This document shows, piece after piece, positions 33,124-46,305 of a DNA stretch of 64,000 bases. Both the position numbers and the translations under genes were made by a program. The notes beneath the pieces are model-generated. The model had not been told where the DNA came from. It was given only the letters and a program-made list of their open reading frames with translations, and made no database searches. Positions within the stretch are counted from its first letter, which is position 1. Each line of letters starts with the position of its first letter. The DNA is from Coccinella septempunctata (taxonomy: Eukaryota > Arthropoda > Insecta > Coleoptera > Coccinellidae): NCBI RefSeq assembly GCF_907165205.1, contig NC_058193.1, positions 31,075,521 to 31,139,520 on the forward strand, in the 5' to 3' direction.

Positions 33124-33932
33124 CAAGGCGTATTTGAAGGTGAGGCTTTTTTTTCAACAGAAGGTAGAACTGGTCAAAATGAAAAAGTTGATGAAAAAAT
33201 TGAAAATGATTACTGAAATGGATAATAATACGATCCTAGACCGTTTGTTAGCTGAATTATCGCAAAGCATCTCCTGATTCGACCATGTGGTTTCGTTTAG
33301 GATATTGGCTCGTTAGACATTAACGTGGTAATGAAAATGGAAACTAAGTATTGCCAAATTGTTTTTTTTTTATTAACTTACACGATTTTATGAAATGGTT
33401 CATTTCGATACCAACTGACAGAAGAGACTCAGGACACAAGTGTAAAAAATTGAATAATACCTCAAAATCTCACGTATAAAATTCCTCTAAATTATTCACA
33501 AATTTTTTCACAATGCTCATCACAATCTTCTTGTTCGAACATTCCAACAATCGTCGTAAAAGAGGGATGAAATGGGGAAACATCATAACCCTTTTTCAAC
33601 ATAACTAACATAAGCACTTTCAATAAACTTCCTCGATTTTCTACATTTTTTTCAAAAAATTGCCCGATACAACAATAATAATTCTCTCAAAAGTAGCCCG
33701 ATGCATCTAATCCGATGATCTTGGTACTGAACCATTCATTGTCCAGCCATATGTTTATGTTTTGTTTCGTTTTTGCGATGCCGGAGTCACCTTCCACAGT
33801 CCCATCCTTGAAATTCAATGAAATTTTGTCGAACTTCTAGGGATTGTATCTCATCCATCTTGGATATTTTATATAGATAATTTTTGGTTTTAACTTTTGT
33901 CAAAAAAAAGCTTCACCTTTGAAAACACCTTG
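33124..33932. mobile_element. CAAGGYGT MITE, complete copy (809 bp)
   Basis: Flanked by TA (33122-33123, 33933-33934). Ends CAAGGCGTATTTGAAGGTGA and, from the right, CAAGGTGTTTTCAAAGGTGA. The inverted repeat runs about 45 bases, including the poly-T tract and GACAGAAGG-like motif. It defines the family for fragments at 6415, 7372 and 22747. No coding capacity. Confidence 0.9.
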
Positions 33933-33934
33933 TA

Positions 33935-36097
33935 TATAGTACAAAAGCAACATTCGCACATTCAAACAATTTCCATCTCGACGAAAACCCAAAACCAATC
34001 GTGTTATAAGTTCGATTCCCACCTCCAATTATAATTATATAGTATGTCTTTCGTACAATTAGATAAGGAGTTTATTTATTTGAGGTTAAGTTCGCGGGTT
34101 TCTTGTCCGACTAGAAGATCGTTAGTATAGTCTATACGACGTTGAGAGATTTCTCTGCGTGGAACGCTTCATCAGATATAAGACGAGAACTCGTGTTTAA
34201 TAATATTTTCATCGTGACTTTCAATTTGAGTTACAATTTTTGTCTCAACACCTGTAACTCCGATAACCTCTATAGGTCAAAGTTTGTTTATTATGTGAAA
34301 ACGAAGCTTTATGACGCAATGAACTGTTCTCGAGCTGCAATTTTAGTGTGGCACTCACATTTTTATTTCTATTTAGGTCTTTCAGTTTTATAGCAGAAAC
34401 GAAAATTCATTCGTGAGGCACTTTCATAGTTTGATAACATCGTGAAATGAAAACATACTGGAAATTTCCTAAAGAAAATCGAAAAACTCCAGGGAATTAT
34501 CCCAATTTCCCTGTCTAGGCGTTTTGTAGAAAATATACTCACAATGGAAATAGTGTTAAGTGCGCCATCGTATACGTAGAAGGATCATCATCTTCCCTTG
34601 AACGAATACGGTCCTGAGCTCTTGATCAATCAATGAGCAGGACAACTGGAGTCGGACACCTTATAAGTCGAAACGGATGTCCTGTATTTTATTTTACATA
34701 GGTCTTGAGTCATTTTTTTGCGTCAATGACAATTACATTATTCGTCATGTCAATACGAAATTGGACATGGATAAGTCATCGTTCAACAGCTGTTTTGCTA
34801 GGAGTTTTATCGTTTTCACTTTTTTACCAGGTATATGTTTATATGGAAAGTTGAAAAGTACTCAGAAGATTCGTGCGTTTTCTCCGATCGAACTTATCTT
34901 ATGAAGAATTCACGACTAGATTTGAATGATTTTAATACACATTTTATCAGAACACCTATCAACTCTCTGCTCAAGAAAGAATTTCCAACTGATAAGCAGA
35001 GTACGGCATGACTCTTCCATACGGAATTTTATCTTTCCTCTCGTCTAAAATTGCACATCCGATAAACAATCGTTGGGCTTTTCCCAAATTCCCATTTATC
35101 TCCAATTTACTTCCGCAAAAATCCCGCACGGATAATTCATGGTGGAAAACGCTATTGCTTATAGAAAAAGGTCACCTTTGGTGTTCATCCGAAAGAGCAT
35201 TACTCTGGAGAAATCTTTCTGACCCTAGAGGTGCATATACAGACAACTCTGACGTGACATGGGCCCACGTCATAATGCGCATGATTCAAAAATCTAAAAT
35301 AGGATTTTGCGCGGAAGCGTCCAAATTGGTCTGACGTGACGTGGGAGTGCATGTCCCAAATAAGTTCATTAATACTAGGTGTTCTGTTGTTACATTCTCA
35401 AATTAACGACAATTATGCAACAACACGCTTGTGTTCTGAATGTAACAATTGGGCTCTTCATACCTGCACATATCTGTAAGTTTTTCTGGTCATTTTCTGT
35501 ACAAACTGAACAGGGAAAGGTGTGAAATTTGTACTTTTTTCGGAATGTACGGTATTGAATCCAATAAAATCCCACCGGTCAATATATCACATCACTTAGC
35601 ATAACTCCATTTCCACGTCGCGGAAGACGTTGACATTTCGCGTAATTGACGTTTAGTGCTTTGACGGCATCCGATAAAAATTCCGCATGCACAGACTACG
35701 CAGCATCCAACCCTACAATGTACGGATATAGTAACCTGTAAAAGTCGACGAGTATGCCTGGTAATTTAATACGACATTAACCATTTCAAATTCCCCATAT
35801 ACCGGTAATAAGTAGCATATTTTCCCAGCGCTATTACCGTTTCCATTTCACAGACGAATACAGATATTCGTGTTATGAAACGGGTTCAACAGCTGCGCGT
35901 GTACTAATAAATCGCGAACGTGTAACTGGGAAATGATTTTTTTTTTCGGCCGACACCTAGGTACGCTATTTCGGTAAATAGACACTCGGTGTTGAATGGA
36001 GCGGAACAAAGGAAATCCACGGTATCGCAGATTATTCAATGAGCGCATTAGGCTAGTGGTCCATTGGGAGCGGGAAAAATTTTAGATCTTTCTACCC
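33935..36097. other. Unassigned intronic sequence
   Basis: About 2.1 kb with no recognised gene or repeat family. A 108-codon open frame (35008-35334) has no domain. Near 35250-35345 two similar motifs, TGACGTGACATGGG and TGACGTGACGTGGG, occur 76 bases apart and contain CRE-like TGACGTG cores. Confidence 0.4.
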
Positions 36098-36099
36098 TA

Positions 36100-37384
36100 C
36101 GAGGATATATTGAAAAATTCTTAGCCTACTATAGAACCAAACAAAATTACAATGTCAAAATATTTTTTTATTATTCTCCTCTCAATTGGATACATTTATT
36201 TCAGCGAAACTGCAACGTCCCTAGACCTTTCAAAAAAAATATTTCTTCTTGCTCTGCAAACCAGACCTCCACAGCTTACATTACCTCCTCGTTGGAAGAA
36301 AATTTATGTACTACCTTTTAAACTTTTTTCAGTCTAGGAAAGATATTATAGTCAGATGAAGCCAAATCTGGTGAAAAAGGGGGGTGTTAATAATTCAAAC
36401 CCTAAATACGAATTTTCTGCATGCCAACATGAGATTTGTGTTCAGGGGCGTTGTCCTGCAAAAACCAAACACCTTTGGATAGCTTTCCGAGTCTTTTCTC
36501 TACAATTTTTTCACGTTGAGTAGTCAGTTATGTCGAATAGTAATCTCCGGTTATTGTTCTACCCTCATCCAAAAAATTAATCATGATTACTCCATGGCAA
36601 TCCCAAAAAACTGAAGCAAGAACTTTTTAGTAGATTTTTGAACACGAATCTTTTTAGGTCTTGGAGAACCAGAGTGTCGCCATTCCACCGATTGTTGCTT
36701 TGTTTCTCGATTGTAGCAATGTACCCAAGTCTCATCCATAGTAACAATTTGGTTCAAGAAGTCTACATCGTTTTCAAATCGAGCACAGATCGGACGCGAT
36801 GCTTTTAACCTTGCATGCTTTTGGTCAACATTCAAACATTTGGAGATCCATTTTGCAGCAAGTTTTCTCATGTCCAAATTGACGTATATACTATCTGATG
36901 AACGCGTTCGTATGAAATATTAAGTGCTTCAGATATCCGTTTGAGCCCAATTCGACGGTCTGATAAAATCATGTCATGAACTGCATCGATATTTTCGGGG
37001 ACTGACACAGAAACTGGCCTTCCCGATCGGTCATCATCTTCAATGGAAAATTTACCTCTTTTGAAGATTGCAGTCCAATTTTTCACGGTCGCATACGAAG
37101 GACATTGATCACCAAGGGTACTAATAAGCATATCTTCGTAAATCCGCTTACCTCTAACCCTTCTAAATACAGGTACTTTATGATGGCTCGATGCTCCAAT
37201 TTTTCGATTTTCACAATTTCGGTGGACATCTTCTTTCTTTTAATTTATTGCGTAACTCTGGTTTACTTTTTTGACCTCCATCTTCACACTGACACTTCTG
37301 ATGAGTTATTGTTCGTTGCAGGGACGCAATATTTTTTTTAGGCATGGAACTGGTCTAGGCTAACTAGATATCAATACATCCTCG
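36100..37384 (-). mobile_element. mariner copy M3, full length but frameshifted
   Basis: 1,285 bp with TA on both sides (36098-36099, 37385-37386). Ends CGAGGATATATTGAAAAATT and, from the right, CGAGGATGTATTGATATCTA. The minus-strand transposase is split: 36868-37131 carries the DNA-binding domain up to YERVHQIV, and 36587-36877 resumes MDMRKLAAKWISKCLNVDQK through VTMDETWVHCY. A frameshift lies in the VHVNLDMR region near 36880, with further damage before the RDNAPEHKSHVGMQ-equivalent. All three catalytic regions are still recognisable by eye. Confidence 0.95.
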
Positions 37385-37386
37385 TA

Positions 37387-38685
37387 TTTCGTAGAAATAT
37401 ACGAAAAGTGTCACATTTTCCCTGGAAGAAACACCCTGTATTCAGCATGCTCTACTAACAATACCTAATGCCGTTCATTCCAGTGATCCTAAATCTACCC
37501 GACAAATTGTGGAAGATTCGCAGATTATACTCATTCAACTCGATAATTTCCGAACTCCATTTATCCAATTCCGTCCAAGCGCTTAGCGTTTACTGAAAAA
37601 CGAATATGTGCTCGCTCAGCGCCTTCCGTTCAATCGTGGTGCTAGCAATCATCGTTAATGCTCGAGACAATAATCGTTTTAGTTTTTCCAATTGAGGGGC
37701 AATTACCAATTTGTTGAACAATTCCATCGCCGCAAGCAACAACGTAGGTACTGCTCTATCAAAAAACTATAAAAACATTTCTTTCAATTAGGTTCCATAG
37801 GTTCAGTTTGTTTTTCATGATAACTTTTCATGAAGTTTAACTTCTCGAAATTAGTTTTCACTCATTCCAAGTTTTTGAATAATACCCCTGAAATCTTCAG
37901 CTATAAATCAGAAAGCTCATCCTGTATCATTTGACCGCAATTGGTCGACTCTTTCTCCATTTCCTCCTCTTATTAATTATCCTTTTCGAGCAGGCTTGCC
38001 CGTCTCTGTGACTCAATTTCGTACAAGACGTCCCAGAGGGACGTGAAAAATGATCATCGGTGAACTCGAAAGGAATCGAGCTTCTGTCGAAGGAATCCTT
38101 CAGCTTTAATCGTCAGCCGAGTATAACGAAGACTAAGTCGCTTTTTATACGCCATCCGCATCGGACGCCTTAGATCCGTACCGCCGATGAGGAAAAAAAA
38201 AAGAGTTCGCGACAATAAAAATGAGGCCTGTCAATACACCTCATCAATAATGAAAACATCTTGAAATGCCTGGATGTTACTCCCAAGAATGCATCTTATG
38301 AACTCATCCAGTTATACTAGTTATGATACATGTTTTTTCATCGACAATTCTGTGCTCTCATGGGAAATATGTTTCGTACCATAATCGCTACAAAGGTCGA
38401 TGAAATGACAAAAAGATAAATTCGATCGTCTGTTTGAAGAGGGGAAAAAAACTTGGTCCAAATTTGCACATGCACCTATCTGATTCACTGAGAAATAATT
38501 CATGGTCAGAAATATTCCATTGCCAACAGACTGCTTCATAAAAATGAATGGACTATTATAGCTCTTGTGCTTGTACTTTAAGCGTGTCAGATTTTCATAC
38601 AGATGGTTAATCTCGGTGTTGCATTAATCTGACACTTATCAGGAAGGGTTTTCCTGATCTGACAGTTTGAAGATGATAACAATGC
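37387..38685. other. Unassigned intronic sequence
   Basis: No gene recognised. A CACCCTGTA terminus near 37432 is a possible single MITE end. A CpG-richer stretch lies at 38030-38190. Confidence 0.4.
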
Positions 38686-38689
38686 AGTT

Positions 38690-39075
38690 TTTAAATATCT
38701 CATTTTCTGTACCTCTAATCGTTTTTGTATTTATTATGAAAGTTGAAGATAATGAAATTCTATACAACTTTTGTCTGATGCAATTTTACATATTCTTAAC
38801 CGTTTTCGAGCTAGAGAGTTATTAAGATGAGGAGCTTAGCCATACATGCGAAAGGTCAATGTAGAATCTCAGTCTAATGTACATTCATCGCCATATGTCT
38901 CAAAAACGTTTGGACGTAGAAAAAATTGCTTCCGAGGAAATTTGTAGACAATGATATGTTCTAAAACTTTTATAATCAATGCGAAAACGATTTGAAGCCC
39001 AGAAGAGGAGATAAATCAAAAAAAACTTGTCTTTGTGACCCCTAAGGCCAATTTTTATGAGGGACTTTTTTTTTA
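38690..39075 (+). repeat. Interspersed repeat R1, copy 1
   Basis: Matches 58230-58595 in reverse complement with many substitutions. Shared blocks include TTTTGTCTGATGCAATTTTA, CGTTTTCGAGCTAGAG (CTAACTCGAAAACG inverted in the other copy), ACATTCATCGC, GAAAAAATTGCTTC and GCGAAAACGATT. No coding capacity and no clear ends. Class unknown. Confidence 0.75.
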
Positions 39076-39079
39076 CAAG

Positions 39080-40689
39080 TTTGGCGCCCTCCCAAACATT
39101 TTCATCACGCTCAAATTGTCAGAGATTGTCCACTTGTAATTAACCACATATTATCTGACACACTCGAGTATGAACGTTTTTTTTAAATATTCTTACAGTC
39201 TGTCCTAGTCAATTCCCCCTATATACAGGCCCAATTTTTGGTAGAGGTACTCTACAGGGTCCAAGGTATCTCTCCCCTTATATTAATCTAACACGCTTGA
39301 GTAAATCCCGAATTTTCCTCTTGGGCTCCCCAACTACTGTTAAGGGCCAGTGAGTGCATCGCCTTTCAAAAATGTTCAGTTTCCTCGTCTAGGAAGGTTC
39401 AATCAGGGTCAGCACCGTTCTTATGAACCTGAGCAATAAGCAGAACGGATCCGAACGCCAATTATTCAGCGATTAGAAGCGGTCGCTAAAAGCCACTACC
39501 CGCTGTTTCTCGCTCTCTCGAATCGTTTTAATTTCATTACCGATGTTGCTAATATTAGAAATTAATTGAAACGGGGTCCGCCGTAACGGCCTGCAACTCG
39601 ACAACGCGTTATGGACCGTTTACCGAGTCCGCCTTTACCGGCTCAATTTGTGCCTATATTAGTCCCAGTTCCGACTACTGACATATGCTCGTAATTCGAG
39701 AGGCGTCGATTGACGCATGTGTTTCGCCGTCTGGGCGAACGTTACGTGAAAATTTTTCAGGATTCCTCTTGTCCGTGATTTTCTTCCCGCTGGGATCCAC
39801 GTTACGACTTCCTGTACGGACATACGCGATCACACAGAAGGAATGCGACTTGCAGATATCTAGGTTCAGAGTAAACCATGAAAAACGCACCACCATCGAA
39901 GGAGAGTACCGATAGAACGGTTTGGCTCTTATGAGGGGTCATCAGTACCGCATAACTCAACCAACGATGACGACCAAGTGTAGCAGGGGGTATTATTTTA
40001 AGAGCAAACACTCACATCGAAGTACTAAACGAATTAATCGCACACCTGGTGTAAAAACATCCAGGCTTGTACCATGGGTTGAGTTGAACGATACTGATGA
40101 GAAGTAATAAGAGCGAAACCGGTCTGTCGCAACTCAATCTTCATGCTTCACTCTGAATCTGGATCTCTGCTGTTCCAATTTCTTTTGTGTCATTATTATT
40201 AATAGCTAACTTCTTTGTCTTTTAACTATCACGTTATTCTATGTCTAGTACAAGTATCTTTGATTAATATGTGTCTGCTGGCAGAAGCGACGGAAGGCTA
40301 AGAATATTTGTATAAAGCAATCAAGATATTCAAAACTTATAATATGGATAACTTCAAGATTAAAGCATATGACTAATAATAATAATAAAATAGCAAACCA
40401 CCATCACTTCAAGTATTAGCAGAAATATTTCATCAAGAAACAAACTTTAGAAATGACTCCACATTCTGCAGCTATCTAGTCTAAGCTTCGAACTCTATGG
40501 TTGTGAATTTCCTTCAATACCGTAAAATTTAATAATTGAGTGATTTTCGTTGTGGAATATATTGATCAGCAAATATTCTGTTCAATTATCATCCCTATAG
40601 AACTATTAACTGACAGATATACATAAATGAACGGTTTTGATAACATATGAATTCGAAATGAAACGAATTCATGTTAGAATGACAATTCT
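39080..40689. other. Unassigned; CpG-rich block 39420-40110
   Basis: No gene recognised. From about 39420 to 40110 the sequence is GC/CpG-rich with overlapping short open frames on both strands. The remainder is AT-rich. Candidate intronic control sequence about 1.6-2.3 kb upstream of the exon at 41683. Confidence 0.4.
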
Positions 40690-40930
40690 CCATTCAATTT
40701 TTCACGGTTGAATACATTAATGTCCATCAATCTGCTTACCTTTGTAATAATACTTTCCATTTACGTGATGATTTATAAATGCTAAAATCTTTGATTATCA
40801 CAATTTCGATCAACATTCTTTCACTTCTTAAATTGAAACTTCACAATGACGTTCGTTGCTATGGTATCGCAATATTTTTCTCTATCCAGGAAACCGGTCC
40901 AAGCTAACTAGACATGAATGCATCTCGTAG
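40690..40930 (-). mobile_element. Ancient mariner 5'-end remnant
   Basis: A strongly diverged piece of the same mariner family. CAATTTTTCACGGTTG, ATCTGCTTACCTTTG, the GTTCGTTGCTATGGTATCGC tract and GGTCCAAGCTAACTAGACAT, ending GCATCTCGTA at about 40930, align with the right end of M3 and M6. Only the first 200 or so bases of the element are left. Confidence 0.85.
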
Positions 40931-41682
40931 GTACCTCGTCAATCTAATGTTTATGAATTCCCAATTTCATAATTCCTTCTCACATTTTGTACAATTCCGT
41001 TGTTTGTGTTCTCTCCATGCCAGACATGCTCAATTGGATTTTCCTCCATATAGTAATATGTACACGCATTTATAGCGGAATCGAAAACATTTAATTGGCG
41101 ATAAAATATCAATTCCTGAATTCTCAGCAGATAGGAAGCCGCGTTCCTATCTTACGATGTCGTAAAATTAATTGAAGACATGCATAAGTGCAAATAATTG
41201 AAATTATAAAAAGGCAGTTGCTATAGCTGGCTCACGAATGTAGCTGGCGAATTTATTGGCGTTCCTTATCTGTCAACTTTCACAAACAGTTAATTCAACA
41301 TGACTGACGGTTTTTTCTATTGCATCTATCACCTATTGATCATAGTTCTGAAAGTGTATTTTGATTTCCACAACTGATTTGTAGGTACATTTTAATTCAA
41401 ACCATGTATCGAGCACATTTGTAGGTCTCTAAGAGGAGCAATGCATTCATAGCAGATGTTCATCACAGCGTTGGATGCTCACTGTTACTAAACTTCCATA
41501 TATTTTTTCGCCTTCAATGCAAAACAACATTCAACAAACATATCTACATGAAATTTTGACAGATGTCAAACAAAATACTATCCTAACATCTGAAATTAGT
41601 TCATAGCCCTTTAATAACTAGTCTTCGATCACACATCCAATAATCTACTTGCTAACTTTCTCCTTTTTTCGTTTTCTTATAG
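40931..41682. other. Intron end before integrin exon 3
   Basis: No repeat recognised. Ends with a strong polypyrimidine tract (41659-41679) and TATAG acceptor. Confidence 0.5.
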
Positions 41683-41803
41683 GCATGTGCTCCAAGGTAC
41701 GTCTGGTACGCTTTGACGAAGAAAAGGAGAGATCCTGTGGGAACCTGCTACGTGTCCAACGGCGCCTTTACATCCTTCGAAGAATACTCGCCTTGCCGAA
41801 CAT
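41683..41803 (+). CDS. if: Integrin alpha-PS2 exon, propeller blade 2
   Basis: A 121-base exon, phase 0 in and phase 1 out. It reads ACAPRYVWYALTKKRRDPVG then TCYVSNGAFTSFEEYSPCRT. ACAPRY, DPVGTC and YSPCRT match the corresponding part of insect PS2 and vertebrate alpha-V/alpha-5 subunits (ACAP...EPVGTC...YAPCR). Three cysteines fall at family disulfide positions: ACAP pairs with GTC, and SPC pairs with a cysteine in the next exon. Acceptor CTTATAG (ending 41682), donor GTAAGT (41804). This exon gives the clearest family identity in the window. Only an alignment across all alpha subunits could exclude a recent paralogue. Confidence 0.97.
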
Positions 41804-41809
41804 GTAAGT

Positions 41810-43329
41810 ATCTTCATTATCACCGTTCGATACGAGATATTTGGGATGGTCATTCATAAAAAACAGTCCATTGTTCCCTGTCGATATTTGTCGCGTACCG
41901 AGGTAATTGGGTGTGAAATCGCCCGACAAATTCGGCAATTAAACTGTCATTAGTGCGCTATCGTTTCTAGATCAGCGGTTTCGGTGGAGGCACAGCCTTT
42001 TTCACGGTTTCATCGGCCATTGTTCGAATATAGAGTCATTACCGGCGCCTTTCAAACGGGCAACATTTGACAGATTTCCAGGCACACTTAACGCGTTTGC
42101 TTCTTTTAAATTTCTTTTAATAGGTTACCTACAGCTTTCCTTCGAAAATTCTTGACCTATAATATTATCGAGTAGGTTTTTTTGTTTTTCTTTCCTTTTT
42201 TGGACAATTATATCTTTCTAACTAGGGCAAACTTTATTCTTTTTATACATATCCTTGTATTCTTCAAGTTTATTCACGAAATTAGTACTACATATACTTA
42301 TTTCCACACCTACGTATGCCTACATGTGTACTTTAAGAAGCAACAATATGAGCCCCTGAGAATATACCTCGTGTTTTTACTACGCTAAAGGAAGGTTTTC
42401 TATTTTGGAATTCTTTTCATAGTGCCTAGGCTTTCAGCCCCCTTTTCAGCTAATGCATTGACAACCTCTTTTCCTCTGATCCTATTCCAGAGCGTAAAGT
42501 TAATTTAGTCTCCTTTTTTTTTGTCATCCATGTAGGAGGAAAAACCTTTTGAGGGCAAACTCTGGGAGGCACCACTATCTTTCTCTCTCTCTCCTAAGCT
42601 GTTGTTTGGATACTCACAAAAACCTCTCACACATTCTTGGTATAGTTTTTCATCCCGCCCTTACAGCTTCCCTCAACAAAAAAGGTGAACACTCAAGTGG
42701 CTCTCACATGGGACCTGATATAAGGACTCCAAGTGACCCGAGCAACACTACTTTCCGCTTGCCAATACCTCATCCAGAATTTTGCAGAGCGAAATACTCT
42801 TGAATTATGTTACTTTAGGCCCTGGATATAGAGTGTGTACCCAGTTCGAAATACAATCCCTTTTCTGTTTTCTTTTATGACCACATGATTTTCAGAAGAG
42901 AAAGAAAAGTCGAACACAAAAAATCTTCGATCTCTTTGTCTGGCAGCACTATATCTAGCTTTATTGTGTGGATCTTTTGAGTTGTTGGAGAAGCATAATT
43001 CCAGTATATGCAAGTTTTATCCTTCTTAACCTGCAACAACTGCTGCAATCTCTAGTTTAGAGGTACATTTAGCATTGTCTTTGTCTATCCTGGTGGAGCA
43101 TGGACTAAGCATAACATGGCATGCCTTGCAAGTTGTTAGGGTGTTCACCTTCACCTTATATTCTTCTCATACCATCTAGTACTCATCACTCTATGTTAAC
43201 TAGCCATCCAAATCCCTCTGACTTTAACCCATTAAGGAGGCATCAGAGCCTATGAACTTTCAAACAATATAACAAAATTTTACAGAGCTATTGTAATTTA
43301 TATTTTTTATTTCGAAAGACTCTATGAAA
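41810..43329. other. Unassigned intronic sequence, possibly LINE-derived
   Basis: No gene recognised. 42540-43300 has a base composition and short open frames (42549-42803) resembling the LINE relic that follows, but I could not identify a pol motif in it. Confidence 0.35.
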
Positions 43330-43870
43330 CGGCCTTAGTGCGATGAACTTCGTAAATGAATTCGACAAATGGTCATCCATATGGTATACTGATCAAAAAG
43401 AGGTATAGGCTTTGGGGAATGTGAAACGCAATTAAGGATCACCATGGCTCTGAGACATAAGCCCTCTATTTTACAGTTAGAGATACTAGCGGCCTACACT
43501 TGTGCTCAAGGGTGTGGTGAAAGGAGCTTTAAAAGGGTTCACATCCATGTCAGAAAGGACAGCCAGGACACGCTGATGGCCCTGCTTTCACAAAGCAAGG
43601 GTTATTGGCTGACAGGGGAGTGCCGTAGTATCTACCATAAATCAACTGCATAATCAGAAGAATTAAGATGACTCTCCCATGGGTGCCAGGGCATTGTGAT
43701 ATTGAAAGAATTCAGAAAGTTGATGAACTTGCGAATAAGACATCAAGATCTACATCTGCTGCACAGGAAGCTTTTTGTGGGCTTGGACTACTGCCTTATA
43801 AGGCAGTAGTCTAACAATAACACCCTTCGTAGAAACACTACTGACTACTGACGTGAAACTACGGTAAATG
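43330..43870 (+). mobile_element. LINE RNase H-domain relic
   Basis: The plus strand, with frameshifts, reads SIWYTDQKE (first RNase H strand, normally YTDGSK), then MALRHKPSILQLEILAAYTC (the pattern of the RNase H second acidic region, QLEILA). KRVHIHVRKDSQDTLMALLS (I.SDSQAAL type) and VPGHCDIERIQKVDELANKT (GH...N..AD.LA type) complete the fold order. This is the C-terminal RNase H of a LINE pol. No reverse transcriptase was seen upstream. It contains a perfect 26-bp palindrome at 43786-43811. Confidence 0.85.
43786..43811. repeat. Perfect 26-bp palindrome
   Basis: The half-site GACTACTGCCTTA is followed directly by its exact reverse complement, centred on TTATAA, with no loop. It sits at the 3' end of the RNase H relic. 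Function unknown. Confidence 0.9.
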
Positions 43871-46305
43871 GAGAAATTATCATGGAAGACATGCTGCATA
43901 TGCTTGTTCTCGTAGTCTAACTCATATTTTTACATCTACTAGTTCTACTAGTACTTTCTGATATACTCCACACTTCCACAGGCGTATTTCTTTAGAATTT
44001 CCTCTTCTAATTGCACCAGAAACATCTAATGGTTACTCCACCTTGACACCGAAACATTCGGATACTAAAATAGATGCCCTGCACCTTCCCCCTACGACCG
44101 GTAAACTCCTGTTACACCCCATTTCTTTCCGTATCGTTTGATTCCACCAGCCAGCCAGCCAGCCAGAGCGGTTCGTTAGTTTCGCAGAGGAAGCCCTCCA
44201 CTCCCGTGTGTCTCACGAGTTTATTTGTACACATCGTGGCAGTCTAAATATGAACCTCTGGAATTATTAACCTGACACCGGAACGTCAGGAAGTCCCAGA
44301 ACGGGACGAGAATGAGCGTATGCTGGGCGTCGAAAGATATACGCGGTGCGCCCTAATAATTAGAAGTGTTTACGATAAGGGGGGATGATCAGGGAGCTGT
44401 GCTCCTTCACGATGAAAGAACCCACGTTCCCTTCTTGAACCGATGAAACGTCTGTTTTTATATACTCTCCTAAAGGGGGTAGTTCGGATGTAACTCCTAA
44501 TGAGCTCGCGTCAGATCTACAATTTTTGAAGTATAGGTTTCGATAAGGAGGTGAAGTAGGGCCAAAGGACATATTTCATCTCGCAATTGCCACTGTAATT
44601 TACCGAAAATTGTATTTTATCTGGGCAATATTTCCTGTAAAATGATATTTGATCTTTATCTTCATCTATCAGTACCTAATCTGTCGCCTCATATGGGCAC
44701 GAGAATAAAATTAACAACTCGACAACAACTGTCGCTGTAATTCTTCATTCTTTATGGTGCAACTATTGATTGATTTATTTAATTGATTGGCAAACTTTTT
44801 TCTTGTGGAGACAAGTTTGTGATAGTTTCAAAAAATGTCAGACTGCCAGAAAGGCAAAATCTACATAACCTCACTGTTGAAGGTCATTCTGCATTCGCTG
44901 TAGTTTTCTAGGATTCCATTTTCAGTAATAAATTACTGTCTATCGAAAAAATATTCGCTGCAATTGTTTTCCTCAACCCAATTGCATTAATATTCAATCT
45001 TTTCTCAAAAAATATATCCACCACTTTCAGCCACAATGGCAATAATGAAAAATACCAAGGTCGACGAAATGGCATACAAATTCAATAAGAAAAACGTGCG
45101 GCCCACATGAGCCAATAGACCTTCGTCGAAGTGAATGAAAGTCAACTTGCCCATGACCCCCAACGAGATGGGCTAGGCACATAATAGACCAAGAACAGTA
45201 GCCCATAGAGAACCAATTTAGTAACAATAATCACAGCCTCCTATTTCGTAGCTCGCGTCACTCTCAGTACATCTGTTAGGCATGTGTCGCTTCTCCTCAA
45301 CAATAACTGCATACAAGAAAGTAACGAGAAGAAAACAACATGCGGATGTTCGCAGTCGATACTCTATCCGGTTGGACAGGCGTCAAATTTGATGTTTATT
45401 CGGGAAGTCATGTACAGGGCGACGCTCGGTTATGAAGTATTTGGGTTTTGGGGTTCTTTTTGTTGAAGAGTTCGAGCATAGGGAATGGATTATTTGCTGA
45501 AGTTTCGCATAGTTCGTCAAGATGTTAACTTACACCCAAAAGTAAAAAAACACTCACCATTTTGGACGCTCTTGAAACAGTGCTGCACATCTGTTAACTT
45601 TGGCGCTTACTCTTTCTGAATTTCCATAAACCTTGAACAAGATGAAAATAATTGTTGAGAAATTATTTAACCAACAAGACAATACATCGAATTCCGACCA
45701 GAAATAACGTCGTACAGAATTCATCCACATTGTGGAAGATTTTGGAAATTTGTTTGAAGTTTGGGCACAATTTTTGCATATACAGTGCGGATGTAGTAAA
45801 GTTTTTTGTTGTGAATATCCTCGGCCAGTTCGATTAGTATTTTAAATTGCACTCTTTTTGATATATTAGAAAATGTTATACACAGTATCCCAATTTTGAG
45901 ATATTACGTCATCGATAGTTCTGATTTTTTTATTACTAATCTTAAAGAATATATGAGTTATTCGTGCTTATGAAATAGCAATCTCTTATGCCTTGTCGTT
46001 AAGAAGGTAAACATCAACTAATTTCAAAATGAAGGAATCTGATTCAACTCAATGAAATTCACAATTCGGGCAGTTTAAATATATAATGTGAAGAGTTATT
46101 TGTTCATCAGTTTCCGTCGAATAAAGATGTTGATCAGATAAAAAAAGTAAGGTGGCTTCAAGGAGCATATATCCACCAAAACGATTGCGATTCGATGGTT
46201 CGAAAAACCACCCTGTTAATTAATGAAAACCAGGTAATGAACTTTCTGTGCTACAGGCCCTAACCTAGCTTCCTTTACATTTGTAATATATTGAGGTAGT
46301 TCAAA
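43871..46305. other. Unassigned intronic sequence
   Basis: About 2.4 kb with no recognised gene. A short (CCAG)n run is at 44151-44166. CpG is raised at 44200-44350. Other parts are AT-rich and featureless. Confidence 0.4.

Larger units (their letters stand above)
20623..41682 (+). other. Integrin intron (21,060 bp)
   Basis: Donor GTAAGT at 20623 and acceptor GTTTTCTTATAG ending at 41682 define this phase-0 intron. It contains the tRNA-Leu gene (antisense), three mariner copies and an ancient mariner remnant, several foldback elements and an LTR remnant. No other host protein gene recognised. Confidence 0.9.
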
